DNA from: JANXQG01 sp964615095
GTDB lineage: Bacteria > Planctomycetota > Planctomycetia > Pirellulales > Thermoguttaceae
NCBI GenBank assembly: GCA_964615095.1
Contig: CAZTPX010000037.1
Span: 5,930-69,929, forward strand
Reading direction: 5' to 3'
DNA: 64,000 nt
The translations under genes and the position numbers were made by a program. Below are positions 9,179 to 19,400 of this stretch, piece after piece (position 1 is the stretch's first letter; every line of letters starts with the position of its first letter). The notes beneath the pieces are model-generated. The model was given only the letters and a program-made list of their open reading frames with translations. It was not told where the DNA came from and ran no database searches.

Positions 9179-9700
9179 GTGCCGCATCCCAAGCACGATC
9201 AGGTGCGTGCGCGCTGGAATGCTCGTTGCGGTTACTGCGGCGTTACCGAAGAGGACGTGGGCGGCGATCTGACCGTTGATCACTTCGTCCCGGTAGTTGC
9301 CGGAGGCGGTGAGAGCGACGAGAACCTCGTCTACGCCTGCTTCCGTTGTAACCTATTCAAGGGGGAGTTTCATCCGACATCCGAGGACCGTACCAACGGG
9401 CGTGTCGTCTTGCATCCCTTGTGCGACGACGTCTCGAAACATCTCTGCTTGGAGGAAACGACGGGAAAACTCCAGGCGCTCACGGAAACCGGCCCTTTCC
9501 ATATTGCGATTTTGCGACTCAACCGTAAGGGCCTTGTTGCCTTCCGGTTGCGGCGACGGTTCTTCGAACTGGTCTTGGAGCGACGAGGACTAGTCGAGGC
9601 AGGAAACTCGGAACTTCGGGCTATTATCAAGGCCCAAGAGAAATACATCGCTTATCTCAGAAGGCTAGTCCAATCGCAAGAGGACGTAAGCGACGGGTAG
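9179..9700 (+). CDS. HNH endonuclease
   Basis: A 173-residue protein starting at GTG 9179. It shows an HNH (McrA-like) fold: CGYCG (residues 18-22), the catalytic LTVDHFVPVVAGG segment with Asp-His (about 32-44), ENLVYACFRCN with the second Cys-x2-Cys, and FKGEF. The zinc cysteines and the catalytic histidine are all present, so it is probably active. The C-terminal half is helical and resembles the HNH proteins common in cyanobacteria and planctomycetes. It follows the small helical gene with a 5-bp gap. Likely a nicking or double-strand nuclease, perhaps in defence; target unknown. Confidence 0.85.
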   Translation: MPHPKHDQVRARWNARCGYCGVTEEDVGGDLTVDHFVPVVAGGGESDENLVYACFRCNLFKGEFHPTSEDRTNGRVVLHPLCDDVSKHLCLEETTGKLQALTETGPFHIAILRLNRKGLVAFRLRRRFFELVLERRGLVEAGNSELRAIIKAQEKYIAYLRRLVQSQEDVSDG

Positions 9701-9778
9701 ACTGTAACCCCACGAAAGGCAAAAACGGGACGCTAATAACGGCTAATCGGAGAGTGTGGAGGCCCACGCGGGGAGATA

Positions 9779-12763
9779 ATGAAAGCGGAGAATAATGATG
9801 GCCGGCAAGATGCGGCGGAGTGCATCCGCGTCCACGGCGCCCGCACGCACAACCTGCAAAACCTCGACCTGACTTTGCCCCGCGACCGGCTCGTCGTGCT
9901 CACCGGTCCCAGCGGATCGGGCAAGAGCTCGCTGGCCTTCGATACGCTCTATGCCGAAGGGCAGCGGCAATATATCGAAAGCCTCTCGCCCTACGCCCGG
10001 CAGTTCCTCCATCAACTCGAACGGCCTGACGTCGACCTGATCGAGGGCCTGCAACCGACGATCTCCATCGATCAGCGGGCGGGCAGCCACAACCCCCGCA
10101 GCACGGTGGCCACGGTCACCGAGATCTACGATTACCTGCGGCTGGCCTATGCCCGGCTGGGCGAGTCGACTTGCTATCAGTGCGGCCTGCCCATCCGCCA
10201 GCAGTCGCCGGAAGAGATCCAGGAAACGCTGCTCTCCCGCCCGGCCGGCACGCGGATGATGATCCTGGCCCCCATCGTGCGCGGCCGCAAAGGGCAGCAC
10301 CGCGAGGCCATCGAAGGCATTCGCAAGGCCGGCTTCGTCCGCGCGCGGATCGACGGCGAGGTGCTGGAGGTCAACGAGCCGCCGGAACTCGTGCCGCAGA
10401 AGGCCCACACGATCGAGGCCATCGTCGACCGCGTCGTGATCCGTGAGGGTGTGGAAGCGCGGCTGGCCGAGTCGGTCCGCCTGGCCATCCGCCACGGCGA
10501 AGGGCTGGTGCTGGCCAGTTCCGAGTTCCGCGAAGGGACGGCCGCGCCGCAGTGGCGCGACGAGCTCTTCAGCACGCTCTACTCCTGCCCCGATTGCAAG
10601 ATCAGCTACGAAGAGATCGAGCCGCGGACCTTCAGCTTCAACAGCCCCTACGGCGCCTGCCCGGCCTGCGAGGGTCTCGGCCAGCGCGTGGCCTTCGACC
10701 CGGACATGGTGGTCTCCGATCGCTCGCTCGCGCTGGATTCCGGGGCAATCGCGGCCTGGAAAGGCGCCTCGCCCGCGGCCCTGTGGAAGTACCGCGAGCT
10801 GTTGAAGCCGTGGGCCGATTCCAGCGGTGGAAGTTGGACTACGCCCCTCGCTGAGCTCAAGCCCAAAGCCCTGGAACAGCTCTTGCGCGGCGACGGCAAG
10901 CAGTTCCCCGGGCTGCTAACGCTGCTGGAAAAGGAATACTGCACGACGGTCAACGAGACGCGGCGCGAAACGCTCGAGGCCTTTCGCGGGCAGATCGTTT
11001 GCCCCGAATGCAAGGGCGCGCGGCTGCGGCCAGAGGCCCGCGCGGTGCGTCTGGCGGGAAAGGCGATCCACGAGGTGACCGCCGCCAATGTCGCCGCCGC
11101 CCGAGAGTTTTTCCAAGGCCTCGCGGACTCTGTAGGGAACGGCGGGGCACCCGCGCAGCGGGTCGATGCCGTTCCGCCCGGCCTCCGTGCCGTTCCTCCA
11201 GACGCGGAACGGCAGGGAGGCCGTTCCCTACAAGAGTTGCCGCTTGCCCAAGATCGCCGCGCGATCGCCCAGCCGATCCTGGGCGAGATCCTTTCCCGCT
11301 TGGATTTCCTTGGCAAGGTCGGATTGGGTTACCTCACGCTCGACCGACCGGCCGAAACCTTAAGCGGCGGCGAGTTGCAACGTGTTCGCTTGGCCAGCGG
11401 ACTAGGTTCCGGGCTGGTAGGCGTGTGCTACGTGCTCGACGAGCCTTCCGTCGGGCTGCATCCCCGCGATAACCAACGCTTGATCGAGGCCTTGGAAAAT
11501 CTGCAAGCCCGCGGCAACACGGTGCTGGTGGTCGAGCACGACGAGGCGATCATGCGGCGTGCCGATTGGCTGGTCGACTTGGGGCCTGGCGCAGGGCGGC
11601 ACGGCGGGCGGATCGTGGCCCAGGGCACGCCCGGCGAGGTTGCGGCCGACCCGTCCTCGCTCACTGGCCGCTACCTGGCCGGCGTGGAGCAGATCCCCGT
11701 GCCCGCCCAGCGCCGCCGCGTGGCCATGACCCGCGCGATTACGATCGAAGGTGTGACCACGAACAACCTCAAGGACGTCACGGCAAGATTTCCGCTCTCG
11801 GCCCTGGTTTGTGTGACGGGCGTGAGCGGATCGGGCAAGAGCTCACTGCTGAACGAGACGCTTGTGCGGGCCTTGGTCCGCCGGCTGGGCGGCGTGGCCC
11901 CCAAGCCCGGTCCGCATACGAGCCTGCGTGGCGCCAGCCAGATCGACAAGGTCGTGGGCATCGACCAGTCGCCCATCGGCCGCACGCCGCGCAGCAATCC
12001 GGCCACCTACACCGGCGTGTTCGACGAGGTCCGCAAGGTCTTTGCCGGCACCCGCGAGGCCCGGGCCTTGGGCTACAAGTCAGGCCGCTTCAGTTTCAAC
12101 GTCAAGGGTGGCCGCTGCGAGGAGTGCCAGGGCCAAGGGCAGCGGCGGATCGAAATGAACTTCCTGCCGGACCTGTACGTGCCCTGCGCGGCATGCCGGG
12201 GCAAACGCTTCGATCGCCAGACGCTGGAGATCCGCTACCGCGGTCTGACCATCGCCGACGTGCTGGACCTGCGGGTTGACGAAGCGGTGGAGTTCTTCCA
12301 GAACCACACGGGCATCGCCCGGCTGCTGAGCAGCTTGCAGCAAGTGGGCCTGGGCTACGTCACGCTGGGCCAGTCGTCCACAACGCTCAGCGGCGGCGAG
12401 GCCCAGCGGGTCAAGCTGGCCAACGAATTGGGCCGCGTCGATACGGGCAAGACGTTTTACATTCTCGACGAGCCGACCACCGGCCTGCACTTCGACGATA
12501 TCAAGAAGCTACTAGCCGTGCTCGGCCGGTTGGTCGACCTGGGCAACACGGTGGTCGTAATCGAGCACAACGTGGACGTGATGAAGACTGCCGATTGGAT
12601 CATCGATCTGGGTCCCGAGGGCGGCGAGAAGGGCGGCTACGTTGTGGCCACCGGCACGCCCGAGCAGATCGCGGCCATCGAGGATAATAGCACGGGAAGG
12701 TTTCTGAAGAAAGTCCTTGACGGGGAAGCGAGTAGTATCGGCTTGTCCCGTAGGGGCATTTGA
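9779..12763 (+). CDS. uvrA: Excinuclease ABC subunit A
   Basis: UvrA recognises DNA damage in nucleotide excision repair, together with UvrB and UvrC. The 994-residue protein has two ABC ATPase domains: Walker A GPSGSGKSS at 43-51 and GVSGSGKSS near 680; signatures LSGGELQ and LSGGEAQ; Walker B followed by DEPSVGLHP and DEPTTGLH. Zinc-binding Cys pairs are present (CYQC, CPDC, CPAC, CEEC, CAAC). Odd point: between FFQGLA and LPLAQDRRAIAQPIL there is an extra stretch of about 33 residues (roughly 451-484) rich in Gly, Ala, Pro and Arg, encoded by a palindromic element at 11132-11231. The reading frame is kept and all motifs on both sides are intact, so the protein is probably functional. ATG 9779 follows GGGGAG. 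Confidence 0.97.
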   Translation: MKAENNDGRQDAAECIRVHGARTHNLQNLDLTLPRDRLVVLTGPSGSGKSSLAFDTLYAEGQRQYIESLSPYARQFLHQLERPDVDLIEGLQPTISIDQRAGSHNPRSTVATVTEIYDYLRLAYARLGESTCYQCGLPIRQQSPEEIQETLLSRPAGTRMMILAPIVRGRKGQHREAIEGIRKAGFVRARIDGEVLEVNEPPELVPQKAHTIEAIVDRVVIREGVEARLAESVRLAIRHGEGLVLASSEFREGTAAPQWRDELFSTLYSCPDCKISYEEIEPRTFSFNSPYGACPACEGLGQRVAFDPDMVVSDRSLALDSGAIAAWKGASPAALWKYRELLKPWADSSGGSWTTPLAELKPKALEQLLRGDGKQFPGLLTLLEKEYCTTVNETRRETLEAFRGQIVCPECKGARLRPEARAVRLAGKAIHEVTAANVAAAREFFQGLADSVGNGGAPAQRVDAVPPGLRAVPPDAERQGGRSLQELPLAQDRRAIAQPILGEILSRLDFLGKVGLGYLTLDRPAETLSGGELQRVRLASGLGSGLVGVCYVLDEPSVGLHPRDNQRLIEALENLQARGNTVLVVEHDEAIMRRADWLVDLGPGAGRHGGRIVAQGTPGEVAADPSSLTGRYLAGVEQIPVPAQRRRVAMTRAITIEGVTTNNLKDVTARFPLSALVCVTGVSGSGKSSLLNETLVRALVRRLGGVAPKPGPHTSLRGASQIDKVVGIDQSPIGRTPRSNPATYTGVFDEVRKVFAGTREARALGYKSGRFSFNVKGGRCEECQGQGQRRIEMNFLPDLYVPCAACRGKRFDRQTLEIRYRGLTIADVLDLRVDEAVEFFQNHTGIARLLSSLQQVGLGYVTLGQSSTTLSGGEAQRVKLANELGRVDTGKTFYILDEPTTGLHFDDIKKLLAVLGRLVDLGNTVVVIEHNVDVMKTADWIIDLGPEGGEKGGYVVATGTPEQIAAIEDNSTGRFLKKVLDGEASSIGLSRRGI
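11132..11231. repeat. GTAGG...CCTAC palindromic element inside uvrA
   Basis: This 100-bp element begins GTAGGGAACGGC and ends GGCCGTTCCCTAC, so its ends are inverted copies. Inside are further GCCGTTCC / GGAACGGC repeats that form two hairpins. It lies in frame in uvrA, in the linker just before the conserved helix leading to the first ABC signature. Same terminal GTAGG/CCTAC as the intergenic elements at 5165, 41847 and 55452. Confidence 0.85.
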
Positions 12764-12817
12764 ACCGCGAATTGCCTCCTCCATCGTCCCAAGAACTCCT
12801 TCCGCACCGTCTTTCGA

Positions 12818-13090
12818 TTATGCAGGTGACGACGAAGCTCGTTCTAACGTCGAACGGGCGCGGGCCTGGAGGACGGCAATCACATCGACCGCGTCGACAT
12901 AATCTTCATAGTCGGCGCGTTCTTCATCCGTGAGTTGGCCCTCGTTGGCCTTTGCGGCAAGCTCGGCGATCCGAGACTGTATTGCCGGATTGGGGCGCAA
13001 AGAAACTAAACGCTGGGCCAATTCCGGCGTAAAACACTGTGCGACCGGCTCGAGGAGTCGATCAAAATAGGAAACATCGACGATTGCCAT
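12818..13090 (-). CDS. Orphan small helical protein, paralogue of HNH partner
   Basis: A 90-residue protein. The stretch IAELAAKANEGQLTDEERADY then VDAVDVIAVLQARAR (about 41-79) closely matches the protein at 30881-31132 and is similar to 8880-9173, both of which precede HNH genes. Here no HNH gene follows: the downstream neighbour is uvrA, convergent. It may be a module that lost its nuclease. ATG at 13090; a TATACT sits only a few bases upstream on the same strand (13103-13098), so the transcript could be nearly leaderless. Confidence 0.65.
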   Translation of the reverse strand: MAIVDVSYFDRLLEPVAQCFTPELAQRLVSLRPNPAIQSRIAELAAKANEGQLTDEERADYEDYVDAVDVIAVLQARARSTLERASSSPA

Positions 13091-13240
13091 GATAAATAGT
13101 ATACCATTTGGGCGCTGAAACGGGAAGACGTAGGGCCGTTTCCGACCGGTTTCTGGCCAGCCGGCGGCCGAACAGAGGGCGCTAATACGGATTGGCCGGG
13201 ATTGGCCGTTATAAGGCATTCTCGTCAAAGAAAGAGCAGC

Positions 13241-13269
13241 TTGACTTCCGCCCCGGCGCGGAGTATGGT
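13241..13269 (+). promoter_or_regulatory. Promoter of the DUF1080 operon
   Basis: TTGACT (13241-13246) and TATGGT (13264-13269) are 17 bp apart and lie 33 bp before the ATG at 13302. Good match to the housekeeping consensus. Confidence 0.6.
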
Positions 13270-13301
13270 GGACACGTCCCCCATAACCAAGGAGCTGATC
13301 C

Positions 13302-14147
13302 ATGAACGCCCGCCGGCAGCCTTTCGTTTCTTTCGATCGATTCCTTTTCACCCTGGCAGCGTCGCTTTCCTTGACGCTGTGCCTCCCGCCTGCAGCGGTC
13401 CTGGCCGACGAACCGGTCGCCCCCGAAAAGCCCATCAGGCTTTTCAACGGCAAGGACCTGAGCGGCTTCAGCACCTGGCTCAAGGCCACCGGCCACGACG
13501 ACCCGCACCACGTGTTCAGCGTCGTGGACGGCAAGATTCGCATTTCCGGCGAGGGCCTGGGATACCTGGCCACCGACCGGGCCTACAAGAACTACCACCT
13601 CACGCTGGAGTACAAGTGGGGCAAGTTCACCACCGACCCGGCTTCGGTGCGCAACTCAGGGGCCTTGCTCAACGGCATCGGTCCCGACGGCGGGGCGGGC
13701 GACGGCGCCTGGATGACTTGCCTGGAATGCCAGATCGCCCAAGGCTGCGAGGGAGACCTGATCGTCATTCGCGGCAAGGACGCCAACGGCCGACTCATTC
13801 CCGCCACGGCCACCAGCGAAACGGAGACGGCCGCCGACGGCAACACGCGCTGGAAGGCGGGAGGCCGGAAAACGGTCTACTCCGGCAAGCAGTTCTGGTG
13901 GTCGAAACATCAGCCGTTCTTCCAGGAGCGGCTCGACAACCGGGGCAAGGACGACGCCGCCAGCCCCTTGGACCAGTGGACCCGCGTGGAGTGTATCATG
14001 GAGGGCCGCCACCTGACGATCAAGATCAACGGCGTCACTGTCAATGAATTCAGTGACGTCATGCCCTCTGCCGGCAAGATCCTGTTGCAGAACGAGGGCA
14101 GCGAGATTTATTACCGCAATGTCGAGTTACTGCCATTGAAAAAATAG
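13302..14147 (+). CDS. Secreted DUF1080 (3-keto-disaccharide hydrolase-like) protein
   Basis: A 281-residue protein with a Sec signal peptide (hydrophobic core about residues 15-30, then AVLADE). The mature part is a single DUF1080 beta-jelly-roll: RLFNGKDLSGFSTWL at the start, LATDRAYKNYHLTLEYKWG, NSGALLNGIGPDGG, EGRHLTIKINGVTVNEF and a final LLQNEGSEIYYRNVEL. DUF1080 enzymes hydrolyse 3-keto-glycosides or act as lectin-like domains. It heads a three-gene run with an oxidoreductase (17 bp gap) and a sugar isomerase, which suggests a route for oxidised sugars such as 3-keto-disaccharides. Pathway is inference. Confidence 0.9.
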   Translation: MNARRQPFVSFDRFLFTLAASLSLTLCLPPAAVLADEPVAPEKPIRLFNGKDLSGFSTWLKATGHDDPHHVFSVVDGKIRISGEGLGYLATDRAYKNYHLTLEYKWGKFTTDPASVRNSGALLNGIGPDGGAGDGAWMTCLECQIAQGCEGDLIVIRGKDANGRLIPATATSETETAADGNTRWKAGGRKTVYSGKQFWWSKHQPFFQERLDNRGKDDAASPLDQWTRVECIMEGRHLTIKINGVTVNEFSDVMPSAGKILLQNEGSEIYYRNVELLPLKK

Positions 14148-14163
14148 AAACCGAGGACCTATC

Positions 14164-15507
14164 ATGAACAAACCTGATTCTTCACAGCCCGGGCACCATG
14201 TACTCATGGTCGGCGGCGGGCGGCGCGATTTTCTCAAGGCCACGGCCCTGGCGGGCGGCGGCATGTTGGCCAGCGGCATCCTAGGCAGCCCACGGCCGGC
14301 GTTCGGTGTGCATGCCAGCGGCAGCGATCTCTTGCGCATCGGGCTGGTCGGCTGCGGTAGCCGCGGGACGGGCGCGGCGGCCGACGCCCTGCAGGCCGAT
14401 CCCAACGTGAAGCTCGTGGCCATGGCCGACCTCTTCGAGGACCGCCTCAAGAGCAGCCTGGCCATTCTGCAAAAAGACGAGCAGACCGCCAAGAAGACGG
14501 CCGTCTCGCCCGAGCGGCGATTTGTCGGCTTCGACGCCTATAAGCAACTCATGGCTAGCGGCGTGGACGTGGTGCTCCTGGCCACGCCGCCGCATTACCG
14601 CCCCATGCACATCAAAGCGGCCATCGAGGCCGGGCTGCACGTCTTCGCCGAGAAGCCGGTGGCCGTCGACGCCCCCGGCGTCCGCAGCGTGCTGGCCACC
14701 GCCGCCGAGGCCAAGAAGAAGCACCTCTCGCTGGTTTCGGGACTGTGCCTGCGCTGCTCCTACGGCTTCCGCGACCTCATCCACCGTGTCCACAACGGGG
14801 CGGCCGGCGAGATCCACACCCTCCAGGCCAACGATTATCGCGGCGCGATCTGGACCAAGACCCGCATGCTGGGCGAAGACGACATGCACTGGCAGAACCG
14901 CAATTGGTACTACTACACCTGGCTCTCCGGCGACTTCAACGTCGAGCAGCACGTCCACTTCCTCGACGTCTGCTCATGGGTCATGAAGAACGAGTATCCG
15001 GTCAAGGCCATTGGCATGGGCGGCCGGCAGGTCCGCAACGGGCCGCAGTTCGGCAACATCTTCGACCATCACAGCGTGGTTTACGAGTACGAGAATGGGG
15101 CCAGGCTCTTCGCCAACACGCGGCAGCAGGCCGGCTGCGAGGGCGACTTGAGCGCCGTGGCCACCGGCAGCAAAGGCCGGGCGCTCTTCTCGGAAAGAAA
15201 GGCCGGGATCCGGCTGGACGGCGGCGCCGAGAAATGGGTCTACCGCGGCCCGGAGAACAACATCTACCACACCGAACATGACGAGATGTTCGCCGCCATC
15301 CGCAAGGGCCTGACGATCAACCAGGGCGAATACGTGGCCAAGAGCACGCTGTTGGCGATCCTCGGTCGGATGGCCACCTACACGGGACAGGTCATCACCT
15401 GGGAGCAGGCGCTGAACTCGAAGGAGGACCTCTCGCCGCCCAAGTACGAGTGGGGCCCGCTGCCCGAGCCGCGCGTGGCCATGCCCGGCATGACACCGTT
15501 TATTTAA
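14164..15507 (+). CDS. Tat-exported Gfo/Idh/MocA family oxidoreductase
   Basis: A 447-residue protein. A twin-arginine signal GRRDFLKATALAGGG (about residues 19-33) indicates folded export by Tat. The Rossmann motif GLVGCGSRGTG (about 60-70) binds NAD(P), and EKPVAVD holds the conserved catalytic-region lysine of Gfo/Idh/MocA enzymes. The C-terminal domain contains RGAIWTKTRM and the HVHFLDVCSW helix. These planctomycete enzymes are thought to oxidise or isomerise sugars in the periplasm; the substrate is unknown. It lies between the DUF1080 protein and the sugar isomerase in the same operon. Confidence 0.92.
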   Translation: MNKPDSSQPGHHVLMVGGGRRDFLKATALAGGGMLASGILGSPRPAFGVHASGSDLLRIGLVGCGSRGTGAAADALQADPNVKLVAMADLFEDRLKSSLAILQKDEQTAKKTAVSPERRFVGFDAYKQLMASGVDVVLLATPPHYRPMHIKAAIEAGLHVFAEKPVAVDAPGVRSVLATAAEAKKKHLSLVSGLCLRCSYGFRDLIHRVHNGAAGEIHTLQANDYRGAIWTKTRMLGEDDMHWQNRNWYYYTWLSGDFNVEQHVHFLDVCSWVMKNEYPVKAIGMGGRQVRNGPQFGNIFDHHSVVYEYENGARLFANTRQQAGCEGDLSAVATGSKGRALFSERKAGIRLDGGAEKWVYRGPENNIYHTEHDEMFAAIRKGLTINQGEYVAKSTLLAILGRMATYTGQVITWEQALNSKEDLSPPKYEWGPLPEPRVAMPGMTPFI

Positions 15508-15521
15508 TGGAGTTCCCCATC

Positions 15522-16499
15522 ATGTCTACACAAGAACTTCCCCGGCGGTCTTTTTTGCGCCTGGCCACTGCGGCGGCAGCGGGCACGGCGCTGGTGCGGA
15601 CTGTCGAGACGGCCGCCGCCGGTCCGTCCGATCCTCAGAAACCGGCCAGCCCCACGCGGTTCCAGATCGCCTGCATGACGTTGCCCTACTCGCAGTTTCC
15701 CTTGCAGCGGGCGCTGACGGGCATCCGCGCGGCAGGCTACCAGTACGTGGCCTGGGGCACCACGCACCGCGAGCCGGGCGACCCGCAAACGCCGGTCATG
15801 CCCGCTGACGCCCCATTGCAAAAGGCCCGCGACCTGGCCAAGCGCTGCCGCGACCTGGGGCTGGAGCCGCTGATGATGTTCTCCATGATCTATCCCGAGG
15901 CGGCCAACGGCCTGGAAGTGCTCACGCAGCGGCTCAAGCAGGCCGAGGCGGCCGGCCTTCCCCAGGTGCTCACCTTCGGCCATACCGAGGGCGGCAGCCG
16001 CCCCGTGTGGATCGAGCGGTTCAGGAAGCTCGGCCCCATCGCCCGCGACCACGGCGTCGTGCTTGTGGTCAAGCAGCACGGCGGCTCGACGGGCACCGGA
16101 GCGGCCTGCGGGGAGATCATTCATGAAGTCAACGACCCGGGCATCGTGCTCGGTTACGACGCCGGCAATGTGCTGGACTACCTGCACCTCGATCCGATCC
16201 CCGACATCCGCAAGTGCGCCGACGCGGTCCGCAGTTTCTGCATCAAGGACCACCGCAACTGGCCCAAGAGTCAGGATTGCGGGCCTGGCTTCGGCGAGAT
16301 CGACCATTACAAGCTCTTGGGCACGGTGGCCTTCACGGGCCTGCGCATGCCGCTGTGCTGCGAGAACATCTCCGCGCCGCTGGTGCCTTATCCGCGGGAG
16401 CCGGAAGGTGTCGACCGCCTGGCCCGCCGCGCCCGCGAGTTCCTGGAGACGGTCATCGCGGGGTTGGAGGGCAGTCCCGGGGACATAATCAAGACCTAA
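15522..16499 (+). CDS. Tat-exported sugar phosphate isomerase/epimerase (AP endonuclease 2 fold)
   Basis: A 325-residue protein with a Tat signal (RRSFLRLATAAAAG, residues 8-21). The remainder is a xylose-isomerase-like TIM barrel: ALTGIRAAGYQYVAWG, VLVVKQHGGS, VLGYDAGNVLDY and FGEIDHYKLL supply the usual metal-binding Glu/His/Asp positions. Start at ATG 15522, with GGAG at 15509-15512, is better than the ATG at 15508. It ends convergently with the addA-like gene; the two stop codons overlap by 4 bp. It probably epimerises the product of the two upstream genes; substrate not known. Confidence 0.88.
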   Translation: MSTQELPRRSFLRLATAAAAGTALVRTVETAAAGPSDPQKPASPTRFQIACMTLPYSQFPLQRALTGIRAAGYQYVAWGTTHREPGDPQTPVMPADAPLQKARDLAKRCRDLGLEPLMMFSMIYPEAANGLEVLTQRLKQAEAAGLPQVLTFGHTEGGSRPVWIERFRKLGPIARDHGVVLVVKQHGGSTGTGAACGEIIHEVNDPGIVLGYDAGNVLDYLHLDPIPDIRKCADAVRSFCIKDHRNWPKSQDCGPGFGEIDHYKLLGTVAFTGLRMPLCCENISAPLVPYPREPEGVDRLARRAREFLETVIAGLEGSPGDIIKT

Positions 16500-19400
16500 A
16501 CCGCCCTTTTAACGCCCGGGCCTACGAACAATAACCGCGCCGAAACCTGCGCGGGATCGATCGCCAACATCGCCGCGGCGGCACGGCGGTAGGCCGCAAG
16601 CTGCGGCCGGTATTGCTCCACGCGGGCGTCGATTGCCCGTGGGTCGTCGCCGGGCACCTCGTCAGTCTTGAAGTCGAGGATGTCGGCGGCGACGACTTGC
16701 TGGCCGTCGCGCAACACCACCAGGCGATCGAACGCGCCGCGGAGGATGCCGCCCTCGTCGCCCACGGCAAACGACCGCTCGCGGAAAAGCTCCCAAACCG
16801 GCGCTTGGATGCCGGCCGATACATGCACCCGGCAGCCTTCTTCGTCGGCGGGCTGCTGATACGTGGCCTTCCGCAGGGCCGCGACAACCGCCGGCTTTCG
16901 CAACGACGTGCGAAAGCGGACCAGTAACTCCGGCAGGTCGAGGTGCTCGAGTTTCTTCGCGCAGGCAATCTGCCGCAAGGCCGCGTCGTCCGGCTCGCCG
17001 TCTTCCAGCCAGCCGATCTGTTCGAACCAGAGGTGCAACAAGGTGCCACGATCCAGCGCCTGGCCGCGTTCCAGCCGCAACTGTGAAGCCAGATGCACCA
17101 GCCCGCCGCCTTCTAGCCGCGACGGGCTGCGGTGATCGAGCCCGCGCGTCGGCTGTTCCGGCCGCTGGGGCCAGTGCAGCGGCCCCGTCGGGGCAACCTC
17201 AGCGGCGGAAACGGCGCGGCTTTCAATCTTCGTGAACCATAGCGGATCGCCGTGCTCGTAGAGCGTCGTCTCCGCCTCGGTCGCATCGCTGCCGGCCAGG
17301 GCCGTACGCAGCACGCCCGCAAACGTGTAGGGGACGGTCTTCTCGTTAGCCTTCGACGGGGCGATGACCATGTGCAGGCTGTAGACGGCCCGGGTCAAGG
17401 CCACGTACAGCAGACACAACGATTCTTCCACTACCCGCTCCTCGTGGGCGGCGAACATCCGCTGGAATTCGGCGGGCAAGATCTCGCGCAGGTCTTTCGA
17501 GACGTAGCGGCAGACCCGCTCGATGCGGGCGGCCGGTTTCGGACAGCCCGCCACAATCTCCGGTGGCTGACCGCTCATGCCCACGTCCAACTCCGGCAAC
17601 ACGACGATGTCGAACTGCAGGCCCTTGCACTGGTGGACGGTCATCACGCGGACGCGGGCCGACGTGGGATCTTCCACGCGCTGCTGTTCGACCAGGTTGA
17701 CGAAATCCGTCGCCCGCAGCGTGGCCCGGTCCTCGTAGCGGTAGGCCATTTCCACGAGTTGCGCGAGCCGGCTCACGTCGCGGCGGTCGCAGGCCGCGGC
17801 CAAGGTCTCGGCCCAGCCTTCCAGCACCGGCCCGTAGCCCTCGACCATCAACCGCCGGCGGACCTCTTCGGCCAAGTGCCAGGCGGCGGGCGAATCGCAA
17901 TGCTCGGCAAGCCCCACGTGTTCCGCCAGCGGCGAATGGGCCACATGGAACCGCGCGGTCGTGTCGCCGGGATGATCGGCCAGGGTCAAGAGCGAAAGCA
18001 GGATCTGCACGGCGGGCGAGTCGGTCAAGGGGTTGCCGCCCTCCTCGCTGGCCTCGATCCCACGCAAGCGCAATTCGAAGATCAGCCGGGCCACGGCCAC
18101 ATTGCGGCGGACGAGCACGCCGATTTCGCATTGCGGCGACTGCTCGTGCAGCCGCTCGACTTCCGCGGCCGCATACCGTAGCGTGGCCGTTGCCTGGTCC
18201 TGGCCCTCCGCGGCCGCCGCCGCCGTGGCCAGGCGGCAGTAGCCGGGCAGCGTCTTGCGGGCGGTGGTGTGCTCCGTGAATCGCTCTGACCATTTGCGGG
18301 CTGCCGCTGGGCACTTGTTGAGCACGGCGTTGTTGGCAATGCCCTCGAACACGCGGTTCACGCAATCGATCACCACGGGCGACGAGCGGAAGCTCTGGTT
18401 CAGGGCCTGCGAGGGCAGCGGGCCGAACTCCTCGTCCAGGGCGTCGAAGATCTCGGCCACGCCGCCCCGCCAGCCGTAGATGGCCTGCTTGACGTCGCCC
18501 ACGCAGAAGAGCGAGCGCTCGCCGCCGCCGACCACGCGCTGGGCAAACGGCCGCAACACGCGCCATTGCAAGGCCGACGTGTCCTGGAACTCGTCCAAGA
18601 GCAGGTGCGCCACCTGGCCGTCGAGGCGATAGACGACCTCCTCCAGCCGCTCGCCGATGGCCCTTTCGCCCAGCCGCCGAGTGATGTCTTCGAACCGCAG
18701 CGACCGCTCGCTGGCCTTGAGACGCTGATAGGCTTCGTCGAAGCGTTCCAGCAAGTCATAGGTGGCCTTGGTCTGATCGGCAAAGCGGGCCAGCAGCACC
18801 GCCTTGGCATGTTTGACCAGGGGGCGATAAACCTCCAGGACGTCGGGCGGAATGGGATTGCCGTAGAACGTTTCACTGCCGTCGAAGACCTTCGCTCCCA
18901 GCCCTTTGCCGAGGAAACTCTCCCAGTCGTCGTCCCGGGCGCTGGCCAGGTCCTGGGCACGGGTCTTTTCATAGCGCGCGCCCGGCAGCGGGACGTGCTC
19001 CAATGCCTCGACGGCCGCCGGCAACTCGGCCGTAGCGAGCTGTTTCGGGCGCGGCAGCGCTTGCCAGGCCTCAGCCGGGGCCTCGCAATAGATTGCGTAC
19101 AGGGCCGTCACCAGCGAGGCGATCTGCTCGCTCACCGAGCGCGCGGCCTCGCCCTTGGTCAGCAGGTGCATCAGCCGCAGGACGTCCTCCGTCTTCTCGC
19201 GCTTGAGCACCGCGCGGATGGCCTCCGCACGGATCGCCGCGTCTTCGATCTCGTCGGCGATCGCCCAGCCGGGCGGGAACCCCAGTTCCAGGCCGAAACT
19301 CTGCGCGATCTGCACGAAGAAGCTGTCCAACGTGCAGACTCGCAGGCGGTGCAGGTGGCGGACCATCTCGCGCAGCAGGCCAAGGCAGCGACTGCGGTCC

